In this document: in pieces, positions 23,574 to 31,468 of the stretch
Layout of the letters: every line of letters begins with the position of its first letter
Position numbering within the stretch: position 1 is the first letter of the stretch
Source of the DNA: Duganella sp. Root1480D1
GTDB taxonomy: Bacteria; Pseudomonadota; Gammaproteobacteria; Burkholderiales; Burkholderiaceae_D
DNA length: 64,000 bases
Direction of reading: 5' to 3'
Assembly (NCBI RefSeq): GCF_001427305.1
Contig: NZ_LMFZ01000005.1
Coordinates: 186,001 to 250,000 of the forward strand
Program-made: the position numbers and the translations under genes
The notes under the pieces: model-generated
Databases searched by the model: none
Told to the model about the DNA's origin: nothing
What the model saw: the letters and a program-made list of their open reading frames with translations, nothing else

Positions 23574-25274
23574 TTATTTCGTCAGCAAGGAGTTAGCAGT
23601 CGGGAAAGATGGGCGAATGTCGTTCGGCACTGTCTTCATCTTGTCCAGGGCCTTTTGCACGTCAGGGCGGATCACCACGTATTTCGCCATCATGTCCTTG
23701 GCGCGCGCATAATCGCCGGTCGCCTCGATGGTGAGGAACTCACGGTCAAGATCGCTCACTGCCTGTTTGATCTTCTTGAAATCGACCGAGAAGGTGCCGT
23801 CGCCGTGCGACACAAAACCGCCTTTATCCAGCAGGTAGTTGACCTGGATCGCCATGCCGCGTGCATGCGAGTCGGTCAGGCCGAAATGCAGCGTGCGGAA
23901 AGCGGAAGCGAGGAAGGTGGTGTGCAGCTTGCGCTCCGCCGCCTCGCCCTGGCCCAGGGTGTCGTTCAACTGGCCCTTCTCCATCATGTACATCAGGGCG
24001 AACAGGCCGGTAATGTCGGCTTTCGCTTCTTCGATGGTGGAATAGGCTTCTTTCAGATCCTGGCGCGGGGTCGACTCGGTGGCGCCAACCCTGGTGATGT
24101 GCGGGCCCAGGCCGTGCGTGATTTCGTGCGCCAGGATGTGGGTGAAGAAGGAATTGAAGTCCAGGTCCTTCTGGTCCGCAGGGCGCAGCACCAGCTTGGC
24201 GATCGGCGTCAGCGTGGCCTTGAATTTCTCTTCCTGCACATTCTTCAGCATCACGCGCTTGGAGCCGCGCTGGCTGATGATGCGCTCGTCGTTCGGCAGG
24301 TTGTAGGCAGCGGTCTGCACGCCCATATTGCCATCGCCCGCACCGTAGACCTGGTTCACCACCACCATCGGTGCAACGGCGCCGACTTTCGGGTTGCGGT
24401 ATTGCGGATCGAGCGGCAGGTTGTCTTCCAGCTCCTGCATATGCTTGGCGAAGAAGTCCAGCTTGCGCGTTTCCTTCTCATCGCGGATGTTCACATACGC
24501 TTCAAAGGCAGCCTTATAGCCAAACAGTTCGTCGTTATAGGTTTCGTATGGGCCGATGGTGACGTCGACCGGCGAATCCAGGTCCATCCAGGCGAAGTCG
24601 GACGGCAGGTAATCATTGGACAGGAAGGCGTCGGCGCGCAGTGCGAGGAATTTCTTCAGCGAAGCGTTGCTGGTCGAGGCGGCGGCTTCCTTCAGCAGCT
24701 TGGACAGCTTCTCCAGCTCCGGCTTGTACTCGTCCGAATATTTGACGATCTTGAACTTGCCATCGTCGCCCTTGCGGATGGTGGTGAAGAACCACTGCGC
24801 CTCCTGCTTCTGCGCCGCTGGCAGGCCGTTGATCCAGGCTTCCACTTCCTCCTTGCTGGCGCCTTCCGGATAGAAGTTGGCAGCGGCAGGCTTATGGTCC
24901 GGCACCTTGATGCCAGCCACTTCCGCCGGCAGGAACGACTTGTGGTCGTCGAGGATGGACCACGGGCCTTTGTTCAGCCAGAAGTACTCGGCGCGCGCCT
25001 TGCCCAGGGGGGACGTGTCCTTTTGCAGCGCAGCGTACAGGGCCTCGTTGCCGGACCAGCGCTGGCGCAGTTGCAGGGTGTCGACGATCTTCGCCGCTTC
25101 GATCAGCTTCTTGATCGCCTGGCGGTCGCCGGACGAAAGCTTCGACGTGTCGGCCTTCAGTTGCACCGGTGCGTAACGCTTGGTCATCTTCTGCAGCTCG
25201 GCGACATCAGCGGGCGCAGCGGCAGCGGTGGCGCTGGCAATCGCCAGCACCAGCGGGGTCAGGAGGTTTTTCAT
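23574..25274 (-). CDS. Exported peptidase M49 (dipeptidyl peptidase III)-like protein
   Basis: 566 residues with a signal peptide (LLTPLVLAIASATAAAA). The zinc site is ILAHEITHGLGPH (HExxH at 383-387), and the second motif is EEAKADITGLF (415-425), which corresponds to the EExxAD/E ligand helix of M49. Classical DPP III has a hexapeptide HExxxH, whereas this protein has the shorter pentapeptide form. NCBI-style names for relatives are Zn-dependent hydrolase or DPP III family protein. It is predicted to be periplasmic, unlike cytosolic DPP III. Activity is inferred. Confidence 0.82.
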   Translation of the reverse strand: MKNLLTPLVLAIASATAAAAPADVAELQKMTKRYAPVQLKADTSKLSSGDRQAIKKLIEAAKIVDTLQLRQRWSGNEALYAALQKDTSPLGKARAEYFWLNKGPWSILDDHKSFLPAEVAGIKVPDHKPAAANFYPEGASKEEVEAWINGLPAAQKQEAQWFFTTIRKGDDGKFKIVKYSDEYKPELEKLSKLLKEAAASTSNASLKKFLALRADAFLSNDYLPSDFAWMDLDSPVDVTIGPYETYNDELFGYKAAFEAYVNIRDEKETRKLDFFAKHMQELEDNLPLDPQYRNPKVGAVAPMVVVNQVYGAGDGNMGVQTAAYNLPNDERIISQRGSKRVMLKNVQEEKFKATLTPIAKLVLRPADQKDLDFNSFFTHILAHEITHGLGPHITRVGATESTPRQDLKEAYSTIEEAKADITGLFALMYMMEKGQLNDTLGQGEAAERKLHTTFLASAFRTLHFGLTDSHARGMAIQVNYLLDKGGFVSHGDGTFSVDFKKIKQAVSDLDREFLTIEATGDYARAKDMMAKYVVIRPDVQKALDKMKTVPNDIRPSFPTANSLLTK

Positions 25275-25323
25275 GTGGCCTTTTTTCTACAGTTAAAAGG
25301 AAGGCCACATTGTATTCCTGCGC

Positions 25324-25926
25324 CTACCAGGCGCGGAAAGTTTTTCCGCTTTCTGCGCCTTCCACGCAACGGCTGTAGGCTCGCGCCACGCGGCTGGCGG
25401 CAACGGGCTCGAAGCCATAAAACAGCGGCTCGAACTTTTCCGCCGATTCCTCCAGCAGCGAAGGATTGACCACGTTGATGCGCAGCCCGCGCTGCAATTC
25501 CACCGCCGCGCCGCGGGCAAAGCCCTCGATGCAGTTATTGACCGCCACCGTGTTGGCGCAGCCGCGCAGCGGGTTGTGTGCATCGACCCCGCTGGTCAGC
25601 GTAACCGATCCGCCATCGTTCAACGCATGCTGCGCAACGAGGGCAACGTTCACCTGCCCCATCAACTTCGAATCGAGGCCAATGCGGAATTGCTCGTGCG
25701 TCATCGCCGCCAGCGGCCCGACGTGCAGCGCGCCGGCCGCCACCACCACGTGGTCCACCCTGCCCGCTTCTTCGAATAAGGCCTGCACCGAAGCGATATC
25801 CTCGATCGCGACGCGATGATCACCGCTGGCGCGGCCGGCCGTGATCACGCGATGACGCTTGCCCAGCTCCTGCACCACCGCGCTGCCGATGGTGCCGCTG
25901 CCGCCAATTACCAGGACCGTTCCCAT
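25324..25926 (-). CDS. Atypical short-chain dehydrogenase-like protein (downstream paralogue)
   Basis: 200 residues with a Rossmann fold: glycine motif VIGGSGTIGSAV at the N-terminus, VDHVVVAAGALH and SVTLTSG. At the site where classical SDRs have YxxxK it reads CANTVAVNNCIEGFA, so both Tyr and Lys are absent, although the Ser in TSG remains. It is about 47% similar by eye to the upstream gene, whose stop overlaps this start as TAATG, so the two are translationally coupled. The start at 25926 is fixed by that overlap. Reduction activity is doubtful, and NAD(P)-dependent sensing is possible. Confidence 0.85.
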   Translation of the reverse strand: MGTVLVIGGSGTIGSAVVQELGKRHRVITAGRASGDHRVAIEDIASVQALFEEAGRVDHVVVAAGALHVGPLAAMTHEQFRIGLDSKLMGQVNVALVAQHALNDGGSVTLTSGVDAHNPLRGCANTVAVNNCIEGFARGAAVELQRGLRINVVNPSLLEESAEKFEPLFYGFEPVAASRVARAYSRCVEGAESGKTFRAW

Positions 25927-26528
25927 TACCACACGCGGTAGGTCTTGCCGTTTTCCGCGCCTTCCACGCTGCGGCTGTAGGCCAGGGCCACGCGCTTCAC
26001 GGGCACGGTTTCGATGCCGTAGAAGTAAGGGCCGTAGGCGTCCACCGATTCATTGACCAGGGTCGGGCTGACCGCATTGATGCGCAAGCCGCGCGGCAGT
26101 TCGATGGCAGCGCCGAGCACGAAGCCTTCCACTGCAGCATTGACCGCGCTGGCATTGGCGCCGTAGCGGATCGGCTGCTCGGACAGGATGCCGCTGGTCA
26201 GGGTGATCGAACCGCCGTCATTCAGGTACTTCTGCGCAGCCAATGCCACGTTCACCTGGCCCATCAGCTTGGAATTCAGGCCGGACTGGAATTGCTCCGC
26301 CGTCATTTCGTGCAGCGCGCCGAAGTGCACGTCGCCGGCAGCCACCACCACGCCATCCACCTTGCCGACTTTTTCGAACAGCGCCTGCACCGAAGCCGGA
26401 TCCTCGATCTTGACCTGGTACTGGCCGCTGCTGCGGCCTACGCTGATCACTTCATGGCGCAAGCCCAGCTGTTCCACGATGCCTTTGCCGATGGTGCCGG
26501 AAGCGCCGATAACGATGATCTTTTTCAT
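25926..26528 (-). CDS. Atypical short-chain dehydrogenase-like protein (upstream paralogue)
   Basis: 200 residues. The cofactor motif is VIGASGTIGKGIV, followed by VDGVVVAAGDVH and SITLTSGILSE. The expected YxxxK position reads GANASAVNAAVEGFV, so the catalytic Tyr and Lys are replaced, as in the neighbouring paralogue. This compact ~200-residue SDR type is common in proteobacteria without an assigned reaction. It is divergent from a LysR gene with 101 bp between them, which probably regulates the pair. Confidence 0.88.
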   Translation of the reverse strand: MKKIIVIGASGTIGKGIVEQLGLRHEVISVGRSSGQYQVKIEDPASVQALFEKVGKVDGVVVAAGDVHFGALHEMTAEQFQSGLNSKLMGQVNVALAAQKYLNDGGSITLTSGILSEQPIRYGANASAVNAAVEGFVLGAAIELPRGLRINAVSPTLVNESVDAYGPYFYGIETVPVKRVALAYSRSVEGAENGKTYRVW

Positions 26529-26596
26529 GTTGAATCTCCTGTTGGGTTTCGAAGTGAAGCCAGTATGCGCTCCGTCACCACAAGAATAAATGAGCT

Positions 26597-26610
26597 ATGA
26601 TTTAGATCAT
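26597..26610. promoter_or_regulatory. Dyad, candidate LysR operator
   Basis: ATGAT-TTAG-ATCAT is a perfect 5-bp inverted repeat with a 4-nt spacer, and a TGAG/CTCA outer pair (26591-26594, 26617-26620) extends the symmetry. It lies in the divergent region between the SDR pair and lysR, 20 bp before the lysR start. It also fits the T-N11-A form of LysR sites. Confidence 0.5.
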
Positions 26611-26629
26611 TACAAACTCATGATTAGCA

Positions 26630-27514
26630 ATGGACAAATTACGCAGCATGGAAGTGTTTGTCGCCGCCGTCGACACCGGCAGCTTCACGGCAGCAGCCGA
26701 ACGCTTCGGCATTTCCGCCGTCATGGTGGGCAAGCATGTGCGGGAGCTGGAACAAAGGCTTGGCGCCGCCCTGCTGACGCGCACCACACGGCGCCAATCG
26801 CTGACCGAAATCGGGCGCCAATACGCCGAGCAATGCCGCGCCATCCTGGCGCAGATCGGCGCCGCCGAAAGCCTGGCCGAAACCATGCGGGTGGCACCGC
26901 GCGGCGTCTTGAAAGTGACGGCCGCCGTCTCGTTCGGGATGGAGTGGCTCAGCCCCATGATCCCCGACTTCCTCGAGATGTATCCCGAAGTCAGCGTGGA
27001 CCTGAACCTGAACGACCGCATGATCGACATGGTGGAAGAAGGCTTCGACGTCGCCGTGCGCATCGGCACGCTGGAAGATTCGTCGCTGGTAGCGCGGCCG
27101 TTGCGGCCATATGGCGTGGTGATTTGCGGCTCCCCCGGCTACCTCGCCAGGCGCGGGGTACCTCAAGTGCCGGCCGACCTCGCGCAACACGAATGCCTGG
27201 AATTCAGCGGTTGGGTGCCGCAAGCGCGCTGGCGCCTAAAGGGCGACAAGGATGGCCGTCACGTTGCCCTGAGCCGCCTGCGCGCCAACAACAGCTACGC
27301 GCTCAAGCAAGCCGCGCTGAAAGGCTTCGGCCTGATCATGCAAGCCGAAACGGCGCTGGCGCAAGACATTGCCGCCGGCCGCCTGGTACGCGTGCTGGAC
27401 GACTACCTGCCCACCCCGCGCCCCATGCACCTGCTCTATCCCCGCGACCGCCAGCCCACACCCAAGCTGACCAGCTTCATCGACTTCATGCTTGCCCGCC
27501 TCGGCCCTCGCTAA
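26630..27514 (+). CDS. LysR-family regulator (divergent from the SDR pair)
   Basis: 294 residues. The N-terminal HTH is MEVFVAAVDTGSFTAAAERF through VGKHVRELEQRLGAALLTR, and a type-2 periplasmic-binding effector domain spans ~88-294 (FDVAVRIGTLEDSSLVARPL). It belongs to the branch resembling DmlR/YafC-like regulators that sit divergent from short-chain dehydrogenases. The start at 26630 (MDKLRSM) is the usual one. Autorepression and co-inducer-dependent control of the SDR genes are inferred. Confidence 0.92.
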   Translation: MDKLRSMEVFVAAVDTGSFTAAAERFGISAVMVGKHVRELEQRLGAALLTRTTRRQSLTEIGRQYAEQCRAILAQIGAAESLAETMRVAPRGVLKVTAAVSFGMEWLSPMIPDFLEMYPEVSVDLNLNDRMIDMVEEGFDVAVRIGTLEDSSLVARPLRPYGVVICGSPGYLARRGVPQVPADLAQHECLEFSGWVPQARWRLKGDKDGRHVALSRLRANNSYALKQAALKGFGLIMQAETALAQDIAAGRLVRVLDDYLPTPRPMHLLYPRDRQPTPKLTSFIDFMLARLGPR

Positions 27515-27530
27515 ATCTACGCACCAGCTC

Positions 27531-27566
27531 GTGTCCCACCCTGGGGTCACACCCCAAGTGGGACAC
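27531..27566. repeat. REP-like palindrome, left copy flanking the RAYT gene
   Basis: GTGTCCCAC and CTGGGGT pair across CAC with ACCCCA and GTGGGACAC, giving a bulged stem of about 16 bp. The reverse complement occurs at 28399-28446, just after the transposase gene. The outer GTGTC...GACAC is shared with elements at 45.5 and 52.3 kb. Confidence 0.8.
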
Positions 27567-27626
27567 AAGCCCATCCGTTTGATTTGCATCAGACCTGGTG
27601 ACAGCAGCGCATGCTAATTTCCCTGC

Positions 27627-28400
27627 ATGAGCCGAGCTCCCCGAACCATCTTTCCAGGTGCTATTTACCACGTTACTTCGCGTGGCAATCGGCGCGCGCC
27701 TATTTATCATGACCAGCGCGACCATCTGATCTGGCTCGACACACTGGCCGAGACGGTGGAAAAGCATGCGTTCCGGATATTCGCTTACTGCCTGATGCCG
27801 AACCATTTCCATCTGCTTCTGCAAACCATCCACCCGAATCTTTCGGATGGCATCCATATGCTCAATGCAACTTACTGTCAGCATTTCAACCAAAGGCACG
27901 GCCTGACAGGTCATGTCATCCAGGGCCGCTTTCATGCGGTGAACGTGGACAAGAATAGCCAGCTGCTTGCCGTTGCGCGCTATGTCAGCCTGAATCCCGT
28001 GCGGGCCAGGCTCGCCCAGGATGCCGCAGACTGGCCATGGAGCAGCCATCGGCACTACCTTGATCCCTCCGGTGCGCCGGGATGGCTGGAAACACACTGG
28101 CTCCTTTCGCTATTTGGAAATGGCGAATTGGGCGGAAGGATAGCGGCCTACAAGAAGTTCGTCGCCGCCGGGATTGGACTGCCTGATCCCCTGGCCTTCC
28201 ACACCGAACGCCCCAGCCCCGACCGCGAAAACGCGATATCGCTGTACGCCTACGCGGAGCAATACACGGAACGTGACGAGGCTATGGCCCGCGCCTTTCA
28301 GTCGACAGCTTATACACGCCAGGAAATTGCGGACCACTTCGGCGTATCAATCAAGACCGTTTCGAGGGCTATCCAGGCATTCGCGGGGGAAAATGGCTGA
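27627..28400 (+). CDS. REP-associated tyrosine transposase (RAYT, Y1_Tnp/TnpA-like)
   Basis: 257 residues. The HUH-type nuclease domain (1-~150) has IYHVTSRGNRRAPIY, the metal-binding HUH motif LMPNHFHLLLQ and the catalytic-Tyr helix VARYVSLNPVRAR. After it, a C-terminal extension (~215-257, YTRQEIADHFGVSIKTVSRA) forms a helix-turn-helix. RAYTs are domesticated relatives of IS200/IS605 transposases that cut and move REP palindromes. Here REP-like palindromes in inverted orientation flank the gene on both sides, and the right one begins at the stop codon. All catalytic motifs look intact. Confidence 0.93.
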   Translation: MSRAPRTIFPGAIYHVTSRGNRRAPIYHDQRDHLIWLDTLAETVEKHAFRIFAYCLMPNHFHLLLQTIHPNLSDGIHMLNATYCQHFNQRHGLTGHVIQGRFHAVNVDKNSQLLAVARYVSLNPVRARLAQDAADWPWSSHRHYLDPSGAPGWLETHWLLSLFGNGELGGRIAAYKKFVAAGIGLPDPLAFHTERPSPDRENAISLYAYAEQYTERDEAMARAFQSTAYTRQEIADHFGVSIKTVSRAIQAFAGENG

Positions 28401-28446
28401 GCCCGTGTCACACTTGGGGTGTGACCCCAGGGTGGGACACGGGCTC
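28399..28446. repeat. REP-like palindrome, right copy flanking the RAYT gene
   Basis: GAGCCCGTGTC...GACACGGGCTC encloses the same core as 27531-27566 but in reverse complement, with one mismatch in the stem. It overlaps the RAYT stop codon and lies between convergent RAYT and efflux lipoprotein genes, so it may also stop transcription from both sides. The segment GGACACGGGCTC recurs in the palindrome at 52309-52391. Confidence 0.82.
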
Positions 28447-28459
28447 GGCAGCGGAGGGC

Positions 28460-29878
28460 TTACGGGGCTTGCCAGCCGCCGCCCAGGGCGCGGGCGAAGC
28501 TGACGGTGGCCAGCATGCGCTGGGTGTTGATTTGCACGGCGGCGCGGTTGGCGGCCAGGGCGCTGCGCTGGGCATCGGTGACGTCGAGGTAGGTGCTGAT
28601 GCCGCGCTCGTAACGGGCGCGGGCAACGTCGTAGGCGCGGGTGGCGGCTTCGCGGGAAGTCGCCTGGACCTTGCCTTGCTGCGTGCGCTGCTGCACGTCG
28701 GACAGCGCGTCTTCCACTTCGCGCAAGGCGGTCAACAGCTTGCCTTCGTGGTTGGCGACCGCTTCTTCGTAACGGGCTTTGGCGACAGTCAGGCTGGACT
28801 GGTTGCGGCCGCCGTCGAAGATCGGCAGCGACAGCGCCAGCGGGCCAAAGCTGAAGACGCGCGAGCCGCCTTTGCTGATATCGCTCAGGCTTTCCGAGGC
28901 GTAGCCGAAGTTGCCGGTCAGGCTGACCGACGGGTAGAAGGCGCCTTCCGCTACGCCGACATTGGCATTGGTCGCACGCAGGGTGGCCACGCTGGCGGCC
29001 AGGTCGGGACGGTGGGCCAGCAGGTTGGCCGGCACGCCGGCCGGAATCACCGGTGGCGCCGGCAACTCGGTGGCCGTGGCCTGCTCCAGTTGCATGGCCG
29101 ACGGCGAGGCGCCTACCAGCACGGCCAGCGCATGTTCCAGCGTGTTGCGCTGGCGTTGCACTTCTTCCAGGTCGGCTTCGGCGTTGGCGCGTTCGATGCG
29201 GGCACGCGAGGTGTCCAGCTCATTCGACAGGCCGGCGTTGAAGCGGGCATTCACCAGCTCCTCGGTTTCCTTGCGGGTGGCCAGGGCGCCGCGCAGGATC
29301 GCCATTTCGGCATCCAGGCCGCGCAACTGCCAATAGGTGGTGGCGATCTGCGACGACAGCAGCAACAGCACGCCGTCACGGTCATGACTGGCTGCCAGCG
29401 CTTGCGCATCGGCCGATTCCACGGCGCGGCGCACGCGGCCGAACAGGTCCAGCTCATACGAGAAGCCTGCCGCTACCGAGTAGTTGTTGCCGTGGATTGA
29501 GCGGTGGCCCAGCGCGATGCCTTGCGAGGTATTGGCCGAGGTGCGCGAATTCGATACGCCAGTGCTCAGCGTCACGGACGGCAACTGGCTGGCCTTCGTC
29601 AGCCCCAGTTGCGCTTCGGCCTGGAACAGGCGCTGCGCCGCCGCCTTGACGGTCGGGCTGTCGCGCAGGGCCTGGTGCTCAAGCCGGTTCAGCGTGTCGT
29701 CGCTGAACACGGTCCACCACTGCGCCGGCAATTGGGCTTCGCTTGCTGCGCCTTGCGGCGCATGGCGGAAAGCCTGCTCCTGCATCGCGCCAGGCGCCTT
29801 GAAATCGCTGCCCACGGTGCCGCAGCCGGCCAGTACTGCCGCTGCGCCAACTGCCATTGCAATCATCTTGATGTTCAT
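28460..29878 (-). CDS. NodT/OprM-family outer membrane efflux lipoprotein
   Basis: 472 residues. The lipobox VLAGCGTVG gives an N-terminal lipoprotein (Cys near 18). Two TolC-like OEP repeats follow, seen in LFQAEAQLGLTKASQLPSV, FSYELDLFGRVRRAVESADA and the second-half LSLPIFDGGRNQSSLTVAKA. It forms the trimeric outer-membrane channel of the tripartite pump encoded upstream. The ATG at 29878 was chosen because GAGAGAAAG precedes it. It is the last gene of the three-gene efflux operon, 16 bp after the MFS gene. Confidence 0.93.
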   Translation of the reverse strand: MNIKMIAMAVGAAAVLAGCGTVGSDFKAPGAMQEQAFRHAPQGAASEAQLPAQWWTVFSDDTLNRLEHQALRDSPTVKAAAQRLFQAEAQLGLTKASQLPSVTLSTGVSNSRTSANTSQGIALGHRSIHGNNYSVAAGFSYELDLFGRVRRAVESADAQALAASHDRDGVLLLLSSQIATTYWQLRGLDAEMAILRGALATRKETEELVNARFNAGLSNELDTSRARIERANAEADLEEVQRQRNTLEHALAVLVGASPSAMQLEQATATELPAPPVIPAGVPANLLAHRPDLAASVATLRATNANVGVAEGAFYPSVSLTGNFGYASESLSDISKGGSRVFSFGPLALSLPIFDGGRNQSSLTVAKARYEEAVANHEGKLLTALREVEDALSDVQQRTQQGKVQATSREAATRAYDVARARYERGISTYLDVTDAQRSALAANRAAVQINTQRMLATVSFARALGGGWQAP

Positions 29879-29893
29879 AGTTCTTTCTCTCAA

Positions 29894-31468
29894 TTAGTGC
29901 GCGCCGGAGCCGCCGCCCGAAGGGGACTTCACCTTGTCGGACAGCCACAGGATCAGGATGCAGGACAGCAGGATTGCGCCTACGATCAGGAAGCCGTCGT
30001 TGTAAGCCATCACGAACGATTCGCGCCGCACGATGCCGTCCACCGCCTTCAGCGCCTTGTCCGACGCGGTGACCGGGTCGAAGCCTTTGCCGATAAAGTT
30101 CTGCGTCAACTGGTCCAGTCGCAACTGGGTCGCTGCCGAGAAGCTGCTGACTGCCTCGCCCAGGCGGGCCGAGTGGAAGTGTTCACGCTGCGTCAGCTGG
30201 GTTGCCAGCAATGCGATGCCGATCGAGCCGCCCAGGTTGCGGATCATGTTGAACAGGCTCGATGCCGATGCGGTGTCTTTCGGCGCAATGCCGTTCATGG
30301 CAAAGTTCGACAGCGTCAGCATCACGAAAGGCTGGCCCAGCGCGCGTACCACCTGCGACAGCAGCAACTGGTCATAGCCGGTGGTCGCGTCCATGTAAGC
30401 ATTCATGATGCAGGACACGCCGAACAGCCCCAGGCCAAACGAGCACAGGATGCGGTTATCGATCTTCATCGACAGCTTGGCCGCAAACGGCATGATGAAC
30501 AGCTGCGGCAGGCCGGCCCACATGATTACTTCGCCGATCTGCATCGGCGAGTAGCCGGCGATCTGGCCCAGGTACAGCGGCAGCAGGAACGACGAGCCGT
30601 ACAGCCCCATGCCCATCACGGCGGCCAGCGCCGACGCCACCAGGAAATTGCGCTGCGCGAACAGGCCCAGGTTGACGAAGGGATGCGGTCGCATCGCGCT
30701 GGTCAGCACCCAGCCCAGCAGGCCCACGATCGACAAGCCGGCAAACGCGATGATGAAGCCGGATTCAAACCAGTCCTTGCTGTTACCTTCTTCCAGGAAG
30801 ATGGTCAGGCAGCCCAGGCCCAGCGCCATGAAGGCGATGCCCAGCCAGTCGGCGTTGAACAGTTCACTAAGCTTGCGCTCTTCATGGTCCAGGCCATACG
30901 CCACGCCGGCGATCAGCAGGATGCCCGGCACCCAGTTGATGTAGAAGATCGACGGCCAGCCATACAGCTCGCTCAGGTAGCCGCCCAGGGTCGGGCCCAT
31001 GGAAGGCGCCAGCGTTGCGGTCAGCCCGAAGATCGCCATGCCCACGGCGCGCTTGGAAGCTGGCAGCTTTGCCATCACCAGTGTCATTGCCATCGGAATC
31101 AACGCGCCGCCGGTAAAGCCCTGCATCATGCGGAACATGATCATGCTTTGCAGGTTCCAGGCCGCACCGCACAGGGTCGAGAACACCAGGAACAGTGCAG
31201 TGGTGCCCATCATGTAGCCGCGCATGCCGAAGGTACGCGTCAGCAGTGCGGTCATCGGGATCACGATGATTTCGGCCACCAGGTAGGCGGTCGAAATCCA
31301 GGAGCCTTCCTCCTGGGTGGCGTTCAGTGCTCCGAGGATGTCGCGCAGCGAGGAGTTGGTGATCTGGATGTCCAGCACTGCCATGAAGGCACCCAGCATG
31401 CCCGCAGCGACGGCGATCCAGGTGCGGCCGGACACCCGGCCTTCAGGCACCATCATTGGGGCACTCAT
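29894..31468 (-). CDS. DHA2 (EmrB/QacA)-type MFS multidrug efflux permease
   Basis: 524 residues with 14 predicted helices. Family motifs are visible: LDIQITNSSLRDILGAL (TMS1), WISTAYLVAEIIVIPM, and the motif C-like GLTATLAPSMGPTLGGYL. It would exchange protons for drugs or toxic compounds and deliver them to the EmrA-like adaptor. Its ATG overlaps the adaptor stop by 4 nt, so they are translationally coupled, and the NodT-like channel gene follows. Substrate range is unknown. Confidence 0.93.
   Translation of the reverse strand: MSAPMMVPEGRVSGRTWIAVAAGMLGAFMAVLDIQITNSSLRDILGALNATQEEGSWISTAYLVAEIIVIPMTALLTRTFGMRGYMMGTTALFLVFSTLCGAAWNLQSMIMFRMMQGFTGGALIPMAMTLVMAKLPASKRAVGMAIFGLTATLAPSMGPTLGGYLSELYGWPSIFYINWVPGILLIAGVAYGLDHEERKLSELFNADWLGIAFMALGLGCLTIFLEEGNSKDWFESGFIIAFAGLSIVGLLGWVLTSAMRPHPFVNLGLFAQRNFLVASALAAVMGMGLYGSSFLLPLYLGQIAGYSPMQIGEVIMWAGLPQLFIMPFAAKLSMKIDNRILCSFGLGLFGVSCIMNAYMDATTGYDQLLLSQVVRALGQPFVMLTLSNFAMNGIAPKDTASASSLFNMIRNLGGSIGIALLATQLTQREHFHSARLGEAVSSFSAATQLRLDQLTQNFIGKGFDPVTASDKALKAVDGIVRRESFVMAYNDGFLIVGAILLSCILILWLSDKVKSPSGGGSGAH

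Noticed and set aside
27627..28400. Complete IS200/IS605 insertion sequence
   Set aside because: The protein is a RAYT, with REP palindromes instead of IS ends, no TnpB partner and no target duplication recognised.
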